Of a stretch of 64,000 nt of DNA, positions 47,441 to 58,835 are shown piece after piece. A program made the position numbers and the translations under genes. Positions within the stretch are counted from its first letter, which is position 1. Each line of letters starts with the position of its first letter. Origin of the DNA: Balaenoptera acutorostrata (Eukaryota; Chordata; Mammalia; Artiodactyla; Balaenopteridae); contig NC_080070.1 of assembly GCF_949987535.1 (NCBI RefSeq), forward strand, positions 10,102,016 through 10,166,015, in the 5' to 3' direction. A model generated the notes under the pieces. That model was not told the DNA's origin and ran no database searches. It saw only the letters and a program-made list of their open reading frames with translations.

Positions 47441-47974
47441 CTCCTTTGCATCTAGGGGTGGCTTTGTGTAAATATCTTTAGGGTTTTACTAATATTTTTC
47501 AAACTCAAGGTTGTGAGTAGAATATGAGATAAATTTACTAGGTGGAAACCAGAAATTTTTTAAAAGTATAGAATAAAATAGAAAAATATCTGAATGCAGT
47601 GCATGTACTGTGTGTAGCTATGGTTTTGAAACATTTGCTTCAGTTTACAGATATATATATACATTAATACATATAAGTTTGCTAGAAAAATATATTTATT
47701 TAATGATTTATATTTAAAACTTGTGAATGTCATTTGTTTAAGTAACAGTAATTTGAATTTGCTGTCACTTGTAGGTAAATACATCTGAGCTAATTCCAAA
47801 ATTGATACACATAAGCAGTGTGATTTAGGTAATATCCTTTAAGATTTGGAAGTAGTTGTATATAGGAGGTAAGGTGGCCATTAATCTTTTCTAGCTGTAA
47901 ATCTGTGGCCCTCAATATGAGGTGGAGAAATATTTTATCAAGCTCTTTATTTTTTTACTTAATAAAAGATTCTT
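47441..47974. other. Intergenic, nothing recognised
   Basis: AT-rich. 47650-47700 is TA-rich. The 79-codon minus frame (47560-47799) has no domain. Confidence 0.4.
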
Positions 47975-48045
47975 TAAATTCTATAGTGCTTTACAATTCT
48001 CAAAATTTTCACACACACAATTTCATATAATCACATAATAACCCT
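47975..48045 (+). mobile_element. MIR SINE fragment
   Basis: 'atagtgctttacaattctca' followed by 'cacaatttcatataatcaca taataaccc' matches the MIR core. Confidence 0.6.
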
Positions 48046-48288
48046 TTTTTTCTCTCACCCCTATATTGCCCCTCCCCCCTTCCCTCTCCCCACTGGTAAC
48101 CACTAATTTGTTCTCTATATGTGTGAGTCTGCTTCTTTTTTGTCTTATTCACTAGTTTGTTGTATTTTTTAGATTCTACATATAAATGATATCACACAGT
48201 ATTTGTCTTTCTCTTACTTATTTCACTTAGCATAATGTCCTCCAAGTCCATCCGTATTACTGCAAATGGTAAAATTTCATTCTTTTTT

Positions 48289-48598
48289 TTTTTTTAAACT
48301 TTTGGGTTTATTTATTTATTTATTTATTTATTTATGGCTGTGTTGGGTCTTCGTTTCTGTGCGAGGGCTTTCTCTAGTTGTGGCAAGCGGGGGCCACTCT
48401 TCTTCGCGGTGCGCGGGCCCCTCACTAGCGCGGCCTCTCTTGTTGCCGAGCACAGGCTCCAGACGCGCAGGCTCAGTAATTGTGGCTCACGGGCCTAGTT
48501 GCTCCGTGGCATGTGGGATCTTCCCAGACCAGGGCTCGAACCCGTGTCTCCTGCATTGGCAGGCAGACTCTCAACCACTGCGCCACCAGGGAAGCCCC
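48289..48598 (-). mobile_element. CHR SINE with 12-bp TSD
   Basis: Reversed CHR: T-rich tail with 'tttatttatttatttattta', body 'gctgtgttgggtcttcgttt', 'agcgggggccactcttcttc', 'tcgaacccgtgtctcctgca' (B box), head '...accagggaagcccc'. TSD tcattctttttt at 48277-48288 and 48599-48610. It is inserted in the L1 3' segment. Confidence 0.94.
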
Positions 48599-48634
48599 TC
48601 ATTCTTTTTTATGACTGAGCAGTATTACATTGTA

Positions 48635-48639
<5 letters not shown>

Positions 48640-48669
<30 letters not shown>
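48640..48669 (+). repeat. (TG)n microsatellite
   Basis: About 15 TG units within the L1 3' segment. Confidence 0.95.
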
Positions 48670-48671
<2 letters not shown>

Positions 48672-48856
48672 AACATAATGCTGCTATGAACATGGGTGCA
48701 TGTATCTTTTTGAATTAGTTTTCTTGTTTTTTTCCGATATATAACCAGAAGTGGAATTGCTGAGTCATATGGTAGCTAACACCATACTCAATGATGAAAA
48801 GCTGAAAGCATTTCCTCTAAGATCAGTTACAAGACAAGGAACAAGGATTCCCACTC

Positions 48857-49685
48857 TTGCCACTTTTATTCAACATAGTTTTGGAAGTTCTAACCACAGC
48901 AATCAGAGAAGAAAAAAAAAAAAAAGGAACCCAAATTGCAAAGAAAGAAGTAAAACTCTCACTGTTTGCAGATGACATGATACTATACATAGAAAATCCT
49001 AAAGATGCCACCAGAAAACTACTAGAGGTCATCGATGAATTTGGTAAAGTTTCAGAATAAAAATTAATATACAGAAATCTGTTGCATTTCTATACACTAA
49101 CAACATACTATCAGAAAGAGAAATTAAGGAAATAATCCCATTTACCATCACATCAAAAAGAATAAAATACTTAGGAATAAACCTACCTGAGGAGGTGAAA
49201 GACCTCTACTCAGAAAACTATAAGACACTGATGAAAGAAATTGAAGATGACACAAACAGATGGAAAGATATTCCCTATTGTTGCATTGGAAGAATTAATA
49301 TTGTTAAAATGGGCATGCTACCCAAGGCAATCTACTGATTCAGCGCAATCCCTATTAAAATACCAGTGACATTTTTCACAGAACCAGAATAAATAATTTT
49401 ACAATTTGTATGGAAACACAAAGACCCAGAATAACCCAAACAATCTTGAGAAAGAAGAACAGAGTTGGAGGAATCACACTCCCTGACTTCAGACTATACT
49501 ACAAAGCTATAGTAATCAAAATAATATGGTACTGGCACAAAAACAGACACATAGATCAATGGAACAGAATAGAGACCCCCAAAATAAACCCATGCACTTA
49601 TGGTCAATTAATCTATGACAAAGGAGACAAGAATATGCAATAAAGAAAAGACAGTCTCTTCAATAAGTGGTGCTGGGAAAACTGG
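48857..49685 (+). pseudogene. L1 ORF2 RT fragment, broken
   Basis: Reverse transcriptase palm in two main open pieces. 48857-49060 contains '[18 protein letters not shown]' and the catalytic FADD in '[20 protein letters not shown]'. 49410-49643 contains '[20 protein letters not shown]'. An A14 expansion near 48911 and several stops separate them. No endonuclease domain. Non-functional. Confidence 0.88.
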
Positions 49686-49710
49686 AGAGCTACAGGTAAG
49701 ATAATGAAAG

Positions 49711-50089
49711 AAAAAGATACAAATGAATTTATTTACAAAACAGAAATAGACCCACAGACATAGAAAACAAACTTACGGTTACTAAAGTGGAAAAGTGGGG
49801 GTGTGTAAATTAGGAGGTTGAGATTAACATATACACACTACTATATGTAAAATAGATAACCAACAAGAACCTCCTGTACAGCACAGGGAACTATACTCAA
49901 TATTTTGTAATAACCTATAAGGGAAAATAATCTGAAAAAGAATATATATATGTGTGTGTGTGTATATATATATATATATTACTGAATCACTGTTCTGTAC
50001 AGCTGAAACTAACAGAACATTGTAAATCAACTATACTTCAATAAAATGTATATACAAAATAAAAAAAATAACCCAGGTTAAAAAAAAAA
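49711..50089 (+). mobile_element. L1 3' UTR insertion nested in L1 ORF2
   Basis: 'gatacaaatgaatttattta', 'gacatagaaaacaaacttac', 'acacactactatatgtaaaa', 'tcctgtacagcacagggaac', a TG/TA repeat, 'acattgtaaatcaactatac' and A-rich tail. The host ORF2 reading is interrupted after 'ataatgaaag' and resumes with 'gaacattgtctaacaccatg', so this is a 5'-truncated L1 inserted in sense. The TSD is obscured by A-rich junctions. Confidence 0.85.
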
Positions 50090-50225
50090 GAACATTGTCT
50101 AACACCATGTACAAAAATAAACTCAAAATTAATTAAAGACCTAAATGTGGGACTGGAAATCATAAAGCTCCTAGAGGGAAACATAGGCAGAACATCTTTG
50201 ACATAAATCATAGCAATATTTTTTT

Positions 50226-50518
50226 AAATTATTTATTTATTTATTTAATTATTTAGGCTGTGTTGGGTCTTCGTTTCTGTGCGAGGGCTTTCTCTAGTTG
50301 TGGCAAGTGGGGGCCACTCTTCATCGCGGTGCGCAGGCCTCTCACCATCGCGGCCTCTCTTGTTGCAGAGCACAGGCTCCATACGTGCAGGCTCAGTAGT
50401 TGGGGCTCATGGGCCTAGTTGCTCCGCGGCATGTGGGATCTTCCCAGACCAGGGCTCGAACCCGTGTCCCCTGCATTAGCAGGCAGATTCTCAACCACTG
50501 TGCCACCATGGAAGCCCC
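50226..50518 (-). mobile_element. CHR SINE with 16-bp TSD
   Basis: Reversed CHR with a '(atttattt)n' tail, 'gctgtgttgggtcttcgttt', 'gtgggggccactcttcatcg', B box 'gctcgaacccgtgtc', head '...ccatggaagcccc'. TSD atagcaatattttttt is exact at 50210-50225 and 50519-50534. It is inserted in L1 ORF2. Confidence 0.95.
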
Positions 50519-50567
50519 ATAGCAATATTTTTTTGGATATGTCTCCTAAAGCAAAGGAAATAAAAGT

Positions 50568-50985
50568 TCCTTCTTATTGTGTCATGTGATGCATAAAACG
50601 GATGGCATACTCAAACCAGGTAATCAAGGGGCACTTTATGAATGGATTAATTTACAAAGATGTTAAGGAAAACTAACAATGAAACATAAAGCATTCCAAG
50701 GATAGCAATAGCACGGAGGCATTACTAATGCCATATCAGAAGAAGTTAGGGAAAAAAGTGAGACTTGCAGGTATAGAAGAAGGCTGTCCCACAGTAGTTG
50801 TAGAGAATGACTACCCTGCCTGGGATCTATTTCTGGTGCCTCCATTTGCCTGGATCCAATGTGAAACTAGAGGGCAAAGGAGCTTAAGTTTACATCCATA
50901 AGGATTAGCTTCTGCCTGAGGGCAGAAAACATTACTAGAGATAAAGAAGACCTCTTTATACTGATAAGCAATTCAATAAATAAAA
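50568..50985. other. Intergenic, nothing recognised
   Basis: About 420 bp between two L1 pieces. No repeat family assigned. Confidence 0.4.
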
Positions 50986-51375
50986 AAAAAAGATGCAAAA
51001 TCTATAAACTTATATGCAACTAATAACAGACTCAAAATTATTTAAGGATTTCACAGAACTTCAGGGAAAAATGCACCATTTGAATGGGAGATTTTAAATG
51101 CACTTCTCTTGGTAATTGATGAATTGAGCAGAAAAAAAATCACTAAGGATACAAGAAATTTGAATAATGCAATTAACTAATTTGATCTTGTGGATAAGTG
51201 TACATTACACTCAACAACAGCAGAATGCATTTCAAGCTTGAAAGAACACTTATGAAAATTGACCACATACTGGGGTATGAAGAAAAGCTCATTATATTTC
51301 AAAGCTTTGTTATCATGTAGAAAATATTCTCTCTGTACACAATAAATTAAATTAGTGATCAATTATCAAAAAAAA
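50986..51375 (+). mobile_element. Old L1 endonuclease-region fragment
   Basis: 'caacaacagcagaatgcatt' followed by 'aaaattgaccacatactggg gtatgaagaaaagctc' is the L1 endonuclease block ('acagcagaatacac...gaccacatactgggtcataaaac'). Many stops. Confidence 0.72.
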
Positions 51376-51549
51376 AAAAAAAACTAGAGGATCAAAATTC
51401 CCAGAGAGAGGGGAGAAAATGAAATATTAAGTCAGATTGTGGTATAAGATTCCTCAAGAAATTAATAATTGAGAAAAGACTTGAATGTAATGAGGAAGTT
51501 AATCAAGTAGATATCTTGCAGAACTCTGTTCTAGGCAGATAGAAAAACT

Positions 51550-52690
51550 GAAGCAAGGGCTTTAATAGGGCTTTTGTTATTTAAATGTGGAGGCCAGTCT
51601 GGAATAGAATGTGCAAGAAGTAGTTAGAAAGTGAACAGGATGTCTATCTGGAAGGTTTTTTTTTTAGCCATTTTTAAAGACTTTGGTTTTTACTCTAAGT
51701 GAAATGGGGAGCCGTGGCAGGGTTTTGAACAGAGAAGTAGCAAAATTTGAATTATGCTTTGATAGGATCACTCTTCTGATTTCTTCGCTGTGGAGAGACC
51801 ATAGGAGGAAAAAGAGTATTATTTGAGAGACTTATTAGAAAGTTATTACATGATCCAGATAAGTGATCATTGTAGCTCAGACAAGAGAGTCAGTGTGGAA
51901 ATAATAAAAAATGGTTGTCTGGAGACGTGTTCACAATAGAGTCAATATGATTACTTCTGGTGTGAGAGAAAGGATGACTCAGATTGTTGGCTTGAGAAGT
52001 TAGATATAAAGAGCTGTCATCAAATAAGATGTGAAAGTCTGCAATTAGAGTAGGTCAGGTGGGGAAGGTCAGGAATTCAGTATTGGATATATTTTGTCTA
52101 AGATGCATAGAATATATCCAAGATTAGATATTGAATAGTCAGTTGGAAGTGTAAGACTGGAGTTAAGGGAGAGAAGCCAGAGTTAGACATACACTTTTGG
52201 GCATGGACAGCAGGAAGATGGTATTTCATCTGGTTAGACTGGATAATATCTCCAAGGGAGTAAGTGTTAATAGAGATGAAACGGGCTCTAAAACTTGAGG
52301 CCCGCGGCAAATGAATACTGAGAGTCTGACATAAAGAGAAGGAACCAGTAAAGAATAAGGAGAGTAATAAAGACAAGTGAAGAAAGAGAATTAAGAGGGA
52401 GAGAGTCGTCAATCATATGTGTTAAATACTAATAATTAGTCAAATGATATGAGCACTAAGAATTGATATTATATGCAGCAAATTGGAGCTTACTGGCAAT
52501 CTTTAAGAACACAGTTTCACTAAGGTATTTGATGTAAAAGCTGGATTGGAATGGTTTTAAATGAGAATGCGAGAAGAGGAATTAGAAAGAAAAACCATAG
52601 GCCAATTTTTGGGGAGTCCAGGGAAGTAAAGAATGGGTCAGTAGCTGAAAGGGGAGTAGGATCAGGAGGATATATCTGTATAAAAATAAA
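51550..52690 (-). mobile_element. Long L2 LINE remnant
   Basis: Over 1.1 kb of reversed L2 in order: 'tgaagcaagggctttaatag', 'gactttggtttttactctaa gtgaaatggggagcc', 'gggttttgaacagagaagta', 'gatcactcttctgatttctt', 'gttattacatgatccagata', 'gaagatggtatttcatctgg', 'gatatgagcactaagaattg' and 'ggtcagtagctgaaagggga'. One of the longest L2 copies in the window. No open frame remains in sense. Confidence 0.82.
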
Positions 52691-54784
52691 GAGAGCATGA
52701 GAATCTCATGATTTAGGAGTTACCTGTTCGTTATTGTGCTGTGGATCTTAGGCAGCATAACAATAGAAGTAAAAGAAGAGAACGAAAACATGTTCACTTG
52801 AAGTAAGGGATTGCTCAAGAAATACACCCAGGGGGTAGATGAAAAGTCCATGGACATTTGTGTTAATGAGTATACCTTACCCATTCTCTCAACTGCTTTT
52901 TTCCATCTCCTCCATCTTTTTGTTTATTCTTGTTCATTTTGTTCTTTTCTATCTCCGTCATCTTTTCAAACACTAGTGATATATTTTACTTCTCAGTATC
53001 ACATTTGAGCCATTATTAGTCTTATAATCTCTTGAACTTGCCTTCTGTGGGTCATTAAACTTGGCTCTTTCAACTCTTACCTTCACACAGCATCTTGACA
53101 CACACAGAACTACACAAGGAACTGCATTAGTACTGCCATCTGCTCCCTCTACAGCATCTACAATGCCTGATTAAATCTTCCCAGGTTCTACTGTAGTAGA
53201 GAAACTGGTCGATATCAATATAGGCACGACTAACTCTTTGCAGGTTTTCACACTCGTATCCTTGTGATATTTATTAATTTTTTGGTCATCATTGACAACT
53301 GTTGCTTGAAAATCTTTTAAAAACATTTAATTAAGAAAATTATTATTTGATTTTTTTCCCTGAAAGGTGAATAAAATATGCATTAATCAATCTCTGTTCG
53401 GAATGTGGAACAGTTGTGCTTTGTTGGAGCTTGCTTGTGGCCGAGACTCTCGGCTCTTCTCCATTCTCCCCTTCTTCCTTTAGAAATAGCATATCTGAAT
53501 ATTACTTGGGCCCAGGGACTGCTTGCATAATTACTACATTTTTATGTTTTCTTTAAAGAAAGGTATGGTCACATACCTGCAAATTCTGGCTAATAGGATA
53601 CGGGCAGAAGTGATTTATGCTACCATTAGGTTGCATCCTTAAAGCTAAGAGTTATTTTCAATACTTCGTTTTTTCTCTTTTTCCATTGGTTTCAGTACAG
53701 ACTGTAGCTAAAGCCAGAGCATACATCTTAGACTATTAATTTGAAGCTCAAGATGAGTTTGACAGAACAATTAGATAGAAGGATCTGGATCTCTAATGAC
53801 TGTAGTAACACCAACGGGCTTGGATTGACTACCCAGACTTTTTTAGGTAAAGGAGACATACATTTCTACTTCTTTAAATTCACTAGTTATTTCGAGTCTC
53901 TTGGTTATGCAGTTGAACTGATAATCTAAATAATATACTCTTTCAGCCTCTACTTTCTAATAATACTCAAAGATTGCAAGGAATATTGAAACTAAATAGA
54001 ACTGGAAATTTCTCTAAGTCAGAAATCAAATATTTCTGAGTAAGCTATGATATTTTCCTAACCAGAAATTTTATAACACTTTCTATTTATCAGCAGAGTT
54101 TGTATGTTTTATAAATAATCATTTGGATCTAACAGTGAGTGGAATAATGTTGGGTATTCACAGATTGTTGATTTATTGTACTGTGAATTAGGTGATTGGA
54201 GTCTGCATATGGTTAAATATGTAATAATTCCTTGGCTGTTTCCAATGATTAATACCAGAACTGGCTCAACATTTCACTCATTCCCTATGTATACTTGTCT
54301 ACCAGAATGATAAAGCACTAATAGATTCTTATTACTATCCAGGGGCAAAATGTGTTTCTCTTCAGCATTTTTGTGACTATCCTAGCATTTTACAATGAAT
54401 GCCCAGAGCAAAATGAAAGAGTTGAAATATAATAGAGATGAAGCAAAAAGTAAATGACGAGGCAGGATGCAGAGATATTTTTTTCGATAAAGATATTCAA
54501 TATAACTCTTGTCCTCTGACAATGACCTATTAGAGAGAGTATTTCAAATTACTATTTCATAGAATCATAGGTCCTAAAGCTAAAAGGCATGTTGAACAGC
54601 AATCTTTTGCAAACCTCAGCTCCCACGCAGGTGAGGCATTAATATCCCTGGTTCATACTTTGATTAATAGCATTTCTCAAGATTACAAAATAGAAAAAAG
54701 GATTAGATCCAGGTTTCTAGACTCCTGATATATGAATGCTTGTAATTTTTTGATAAAATTTCTTGATAATGTTGTGTAACGTTA
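52691..54784. other. Intergenic, nothing recognised
   Basis: About 2.1 kb. No frame above 65 codons and no repeat landmarks that I trust. 53430-53470 is slightly GC-richer ('tgtggccgagactctcggct'). Confidence 0.5.
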
Positions 54785-55272
54785 GATTTGGTGATTCATT
54801 TATTTTTATTCATTTATCTACTCAATTCACTTTTAAGGATCTAAGATTGTAGGTGGGGCAACGTAAAAGTAAGTCAGAGGCTTGATGATTCCATGTGGCC
54901 AACGAAGTACATCAAAGTGCTGAGAAAACTGGGAAGGAGCTGGTTCAATTCTAGAAGAGAATCAGTTAAGTTTTTACATGAAAGGATTTCTCTGACCTTA
55001 TTATTAAGAATAGTTAGATTTTTTTTTTTTAATGGGAGGAATAGGGTAGAGAAGGCCAGTGAGCCATGGAAGACCGTGATGTGGTTGAAAATATGAAAAG
55101 CCCCAAAGTCAATGAGACATTGAATGGATTGGTGGAAGTGTTCAACAGGTGTCAAGAGGGATAATAAGTGGTCTGATTGTGAGTTGTTTTGTAAATCAGC
55201 TCAGAAATTTGGATTTTTATTTTGTAGGAAATAAACAAAAAAGATTTTAAGTAAGATAAAACATAGTCTTTT

Positions 55273-55387
55273 TTTTTTTTGTCCAAGCCACGCAGCATAC
55301 GGGATCTTAGTTCCCTGACCAGGGGTCGAACCCGTGTCCCCTGCAGTGGAAGCAGAGTCCTTACCACTGGACCACCAGGGAATGCCC
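55273..55387 (-). mobile_element. Short tRNA-derived SINE (CHR-1-like)
   Basis: Reversed: T-run, 'cgggatcttagttccctgac', B-box region 'ggggtcgaacccgtgtcc', 'ttaccactggaccaccaggg'. Flanks 'catagtcttttt' (from 55262) and 'catagcctttttt' (from 55388) form a TSD with one mismatch. It lacks the ~150-bp body of the long CHR copies. Confidence 0.85.
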
Positions 55388-55433
55388 CATAGCCTTTTTT
55401 TTTTTTTTTTAAGGTTACCTCCCACTATCTTTA

Positions 55434-55720
55434 TAAATTTATTTATTTATTTATTTTTGGCTGTGTTGGGTCTTTGTTCCTGTGCGAGGGCTTTCTCTAG
55501 CTGCGGCGAGCGGGGGCCACTCTTCATCGCGGTGCACGGGCCTCTCACTATCGCGGCCTCTCTTGTTGCGGAGCACAGGCTCCAGACTCGCAGGCTCAGC
55601 AGTTGTGGCTCACGGGCCCAGTCGCTCTGCGGCATGTGGGATCCTCCCAGACCAGGGCTCGAACCCGTGTCCCCTGCATTGGCAGGCGGATTCTCAACCA
55701 CTGCACCACCAGGGAAGCCC
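55434..55720 (-). mobile_element. CHR SINE with 16-bp TSD
   Basis: Reversed CHR: 'atttatttatttatttattt', 'gctgtgttgggtctttgttc', 'agcgggggccactcttcatc', 'gctcgaacccgtgtcccctg', head '...caccagggaagcccc'. TSD cctcccactatcttta is exact at 55418-55433 and 55721-55736. It lies only 46 bp from the short SINE to its left, same orientation. Confidence 0.95.
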
Positions 55721-55944
55721 CCTCCCACTATCTTTAGAGTTGAAGGTTAACTGAGGTGAAGAAATACTTGGGTCGTGAATAACATACCAAGTTTAGATAT
55801 AATAACGGATTTCCTGAAATGGGACAGTGCTGATGAAAGGAAAAGGGCAGACTTGATAGGAATTTCTAAATTAGAATATACAAATAAACATGGGGGCTCT
55901 AAAATTCATTGAAAGGTGGTGAGTATATATTTCTCCATGGTAAA

Positions 55945-56160
55945 TATAGATCTCTGAAATTAATCTTTCTGAGCCTCAGGTTTTTTTTAAAAAGTAAAAT
56001 AGCAATCAATATCCATCTCAAAGGGTTATTAATCTCATAGGAAAAGTAAATCAGATGATGGACATAAAGTAACTATGAGTGCCAGTTAAGTGGAAGGTAT
56101 TGAATAAACGGTAGTTGTTACTGTTTATTATTTTTACCATTGTTATTATTGCAGTGAATT
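55945..56160 (-). mobile_element. MIR SINE
   Basis: Reversed MIR: 'ttaatctttctgagcctcag', 'tctcaaagggttattaatct', 'aagtaaatcagatgatggac', 'ggtattgaataaacggtagt', then 'ttgttattatt'. All blocks in order. Confidence 0.82.
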
Positions 56161-57061
56161 TAGAAATAAGTATCCCATAGGAAAATGAAAATAAAAATCT
56201 GAACCTTGGAAGAGAGCCAGAGATGTAAATGTCTATTTGACAGTCATTACTGTAACGGTGTACAGTTAAAAACACAAAATTAGACATGTCTAATAGAATT
56301 TTGTCCATTTATTTTGTTAAAAAGGAAATTGAATTTCATGAAATTTGAACATCCTAAGTTAACTGAATAAGCACAAGAGTCTGTTAACTATTAGCAATGA
56401 GTCTCCAGAAACAGTGGAACTGCTGGATTTGTGCCTATGCCTGAATAAGTAAATTTCAGGCTTCAAAGCATTCTCTAAGTAGTAAAGTAGGCTGGCTTTA
56501 GGCCAAAATTCAAAATATGCGAAGTTTGTCTTCAGATGCTGAGTTTTCAAATCCATTGCAGGGAGTGGAGGGGGATGGTTAATAGACTAAGACCTGAAAA
56601 ATCCCTAGGGGGGATTTTTAAGCCTTAGGCATATCATAGCATATTCTATTCTCTCCATCATATATTTTCATAAAAGTGAAATCAAGTTAAATGAATATTT
56701 GAAATTGACTTGAAGGAAAAAGGAAATCACAAAAGGGAAACATAGTATTAGGTAAGCATAGAGAATTGTGTAGGAGACTTGACTTTTATAGGGATGGTTG
56801 GTACTGATTATGGGTAAATAAAACTGAAGTCATTTGTAGTGGCCGTGGACAAAATCAAAATCGTATCTTTTGCTGATAGCAGGATTTCTAAGTCACTGCT
56901 AAAACCTGAGATGCTGGTGAACTTAAACATGATCTCCAAAGACAATATTCCCAGGATATCTGAGGTACATATTTGCTTTCCATGATTGGGCACTACAGAC
57001 AAATGACTCTCTCTTTCCATCCCTAAAAGGAAAAATCACCATTATCACCATCATAATCGTA
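56161..57061. other. Intergenic, nothing recognised
   Basis: About 900 bp. Minus frames of 85, 65 and 70 codons have no domain. Confidence 0.45.
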
Positions 57062-57260
57062 GGTCACAGACACTTACAAGACACTGAGGTTGAACCAGAT
57101 CCTCTTTAATCTACTTGTCAATTATTAACTCATTTAATTCAATAGCAACCTTATGAGGTAGGCATTATTTTATTGTACTTATTTTACAGATGAGGAAGAG
57201 GTATAGAGGGTATAGAGGGTTTACAGAACATTCCCAAGGTCATGCAAGAAAATTCCTTCA
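57062..57260 (+). mobile_element. MIR SINE
   Basis: 'attaactcatttaattcaat agcaaccttatgaggtaggc', 'attttacagatgaggaagag' and 'cattcccaaggtcatgcaag' in sense. A small 11-bp tandem duplication (gtatagagggt) is seen near 57201-57220. Confidence 0.85.
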
Positions 57261-57404
57261 TTTAGCTGGCTATCGTTTCCATGGGCCAAAAGTGTCTTAC
57301 GGCTAATTTGACCATCCAGGGCAAGTAATCTTTTTATCTGTTGGAAAAGACAGTGCTGCAGAGTTGTTAAAATTTGTTGCTGAAGTTCTGACTGACATTT
57401 AGGG

Positions 57405-57500
57405 GAAAATGGATCCTGCTTTGACCAGCTCTATGGCCTTGAGAAATATATTTAACCATTTTGAACTTGAATTTCTACATCTGTAAAATGAAGGTAAGAG
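57405..57500 (-). mobile_element. MIR SINE fragment
   Basis: 'tatggccttgagaaatatat ttaacc' and 'gaatttctacatctgtaaaa tgaagg' are reversed MIR landmarks. Confidence 0.7.
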
Positions 57501-58835
57501 TGAAGGGAAAAATGGAAGTGTGATAGATCATTGTGAATGACACTAATTGGACCCCAGTGCAAGTCCCCTAAGTCCTGAAGTGCAAGTGTAGATAAGAGGA
57601 GATGGCCCCAGGGTTCTCATAGCAAGAATTCCCGGACCCGGAAGCCACGTATGTGGTCATCGTGTAGAAATAATTCGCTGAGTAGCAGAACTATTTTCGT
57701 GGGTGGCTTTGTGAGTGCTAATATGGCTGCAATGTAAGGGCAATGAGCCCACAGTTCTGATTCCCTAAACTTGTTGATGTTTTACTCTGAATAACCTGCC
57801 AAGACCATCAGACTCCAGGTGTACTTCTTTGAGACATGAGACAGGCAATGGGGAGATGTTCCCATTCACTAGCATTTTATCTGGTTTGCATATTTTACCT
57901 TGTTTATTTGATGACTTCCAAGAATTCAAAGTTAAAATAACTCTGGACAAAGTATAAGTCATCATTTTCACCCACACTTGGATTTGAAATAGCCTATGTG
58001 TTCTAACCTAGCTTGGGATGTAAAAAAAATTAGCCAGGACTCTACTTAGTAGAATATTAGCTAAGAAATGGCTGTATTATTTTAGGAGAGGAGAGACTTT
58101 ACAAGACTTTTGAGATTATCTCTCTGTAACTGCTGAATTTTCATACAATTAGATGTCCCTGCTTAGTAGGTGGGCTTCCGTAAATAGCAAACAATACTAT
58201 ATTTGTTTTTAAAAATTAAGTTCACACTTTTCTTCGTTTGAAAATTCACTCTAAAATTAAGGACCCTTAACTCTTTCAACACTCCCCAGTACCCTAACTG
58301 ACTATTATAAATCACTGCTATACTGCTTTAATCCAGTTGAATTTAGTTGAGTATAGCTTTTTGCCTCCTGCAAAAATCTTTTTATTTATTTGCTTCTTTT
58401 TCTTCTATTTGCTTGCTGGACTTGTGCTAATTGAGACAGATAGTGTTATGATTTTTTTTTTTTTTTTTACATTTTATCCATAAAGTGAGACTTTCAATTG
58501 ATGTAGATTTGAAAACTTATATTTACCTCATAGTTTTGCAATTTTTCCCCATAGACTCCTTGAAATTGTAACCATTTTAAGTTGGAAGAATTGAGAAACA
58601 GAGTTAAATTATTTGCAAAGACTACAGAGTAAATTAGAGAAACAATTCACAATCAAGGTGAGGTAAAACAAATCAATCCTAAATGCATTTAGGTTCATTT
58701 TTACAAATATTATTAGACTGTGATTCTAAAAGTATTCCCATTGGTAGAATTATTGTATTTGGCAGTATTTTCACTAAATATTTTGGCAGATTAAAATCTA
58801 CTTGGTGGACTGCACTAATTTTATTTGCAAACCTG
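57501..58835. other. Intergenic, nothing recognised
   Basis: Includes a T19 run at about 58449-58468. Overlapping + and - frames at 58679-58874 (60 and 63 codons) fall partly in old L1 sequence and are not credible genes. Confidence 0.45.

Larger units (their letters stand above)
48048..48770 (-). mobile_element. L1 3' segment (reverse), interrupted by a CHR SINE
   Basis: Reverse L1 3' UTR/ORF2 end: 'ccactggtaaccactaattt', 'gattctacatataaatgata', 'cttagcataatgtcctccaa', then after the SINE 'ttatgactgagcagtattac', a (TG)n run, and 'gtggaattgctgagtcatat'. It ends abruptly at 48770, where L1 ORF2 begins on the opposite strand. Only a short T7 marks the 3' side, so the last ~200 nt of the 3' UTR are missing. 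Confidence 0.82.
48771..50567 (+). mobile_element. L1 ORF2 segment (sense) with nested insertions
   Basis: Starts inside the RT domain ('[16 protein letters not shown]' in translation) and continues to the ORF2 C-terminal third ('caaaggaaataaaagttcc' near 50552). Two insertions interrupt it: an L1 3' UTR (49711-50089) and a CHR SINE (50226-50518). Together with the reversed 3' segment at 48048-48770, it has the layout of a twin-primed L1 with inverted 5' part. Confidence 0.85.
54785..55860 (-). mobile_element. L2 LINE remnant interrupted by two SINEs
   Basis: Left part: 'gattcatttatttttattca' at the 3' side and 'aatttggatttttattttgt agg' with 'gattttaagtaagataaaac', matching reversed L2 ('gtttggattttattctaagt'). 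After two SINEs the sequence 'gtgaataacataccaagttt' and 'gggacagtgctgatgaaagg' fits the next L2 block. Decayed, with moderate certainty for the flanks. Confidence 0.5.

Noticed and set aside
48266..48718. 150-codon + frame with Arg/Ser/Gly-rich repeats, and similar frames at 55334-55754, 59032-59283 and 34881-35544
   Set aside because: All lie over CHR SINEs, whose GC-rich body is open in several frames. The shared protein-like sequence reflects shared SINE DNA, not a gene family.
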